A stretch of DNA of 7,124 bases from an uncultured Bacteroidales bacterium (lineage in GTDB: Bacteria > Bacteroidota > Bacteroidia > Bacteroidales > UBA932), in NCBI GenBank assembly GCA_946405485.1, contig CAMJHJ010000127.1:1-7124 (forward strand). The letters run 5' to 3'. The position numbers were made by a program, and so were the translations under genes. Shown here piece by piece: positions 7,079 through 7,124 of this stretch. Below the pieces are notes generated by a model. The model saw only the letters and a list, made by a program, of their open reading frames with translations. It was not told the DNA's origin and searched no databases. Every line of letters starts with the position of its first letter. Position 1 is the first letter of the stretch.

Positions 7079-7124
7079 TCAGTTGCCGGACTCGGTGGCC
7101 CGGGAGAGCGCCTCTTTCTGGAGG
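7079..7124 (-). CDS. Possible C-terminal end of an upstream minus-strand gene, partial
   Basis: Reading the minus strand from the right edge, a frame stays open for 14 codons (LQKEALSRATESGN) and stops at TGA (7081-7079). A second in-frame TGA follows one codon later (7075-7073), still in the frame later used by susC. The codons nearly all end in G or C, like the other genes here, and base composition turns sharply AT-rich right after the stop, which fits a gene end. The polar, helix-like tail gives no family. If real, this gene lies 39 bases before susC in the same direction and could be part of the same operon or a separate unit. An open plus-strand frame over the same bases (from ATG 7062) shares its third codon positions, so composition alone cannot decide. 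Confidence 0.35.
   Translation of the reverse strand, partial: LQKEALSRATESGN

Noticed and set aside
7062..7124. A plus-strand gene start (ATG 7062 or ATG 7070) divergent from susC
   Set aside because: Both frames stay open to the edge, but only for about 20 codons, with no recognisable sequence or ribosome site. The minus-strand reading with a stop at the point where composition changes looks slightly better, though it is not secure either.
1..7124. CRISPR arrays, insertion sequences, tRNA or rRNA genes, riboswitches, long direct repeats
   Set aside because: Genes fill nearly the whole window, the two non-coding gaps are 17 and 39 bases, and no repeat families, transposase motifs or RNA gene signatures were seen on either strand.

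Overview
The window looks like chromosomal DNA from a fairly GC-rich member of the Bacteroidota, probably Bacteroidales. The main reason is an adjacent SusC-type TonB-dependent porin gene and SusD-type lipoprotein gene, a pairing that is a hallmark of the phylum. The lack of strong Shine-Dalgarno sequences and the Bacteroidota-style lipoprotein signal peptides agree with this. The genus cannot be told from the sequence.

Layout, left to right. Positions 1-131 (+) hold the last 42 codons of a DapA-family (dihydrodipicolinate synthase) gene. It converges, across only 17 bases, on a minus-strand operon filling almost all the rest. In transcription order that operon is susC-like (7039 to 3965), susD-like (3964 to 2111), then a lipoprotein FAD-dependent oxidoreductase with a golvesin/xanthan-lyase-like C-terminal beta domain (2107 to 149). 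The junctions are 0 and 3 bases, so the three genes are almost certainly co-transcribed and probably translationally coupled. A 39-base AT-rich gap precedes susC. It holds a TTGACA/TATTAT promoter-like pair and follows what may be the last 14 codons of another minus-strand gene running off the window.

How the genes may work together: the SusC barrel and SusD lid import a ligand, usually an oligosaccharide, across the outer membrane using TonB energy. The third gene encodes a flavoprotein sent to the envelope by a lipoprotein signal. By inference it would oxidise the same ligand, or a product of it, at the cell surface or in the periplasm. No glycoside hydrolase, polysaccharide lyase, sulfatase, sugar kinase or regulator lies in the window. 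The flavoprotein gene ends the operon, because the next gene converges on it, so any further partners must lie upstream of the right edge. The substrate cannot be read from the sequence.

I see no RNA genes, insertion sequences, CRISPR arrays or long repeats. The most interesting element is the exported flavoenzyme as the only enzyme paired with SusCD. It is not a clear case of an undescribed system, but its reaction is unknown and it has some sequence oddities.
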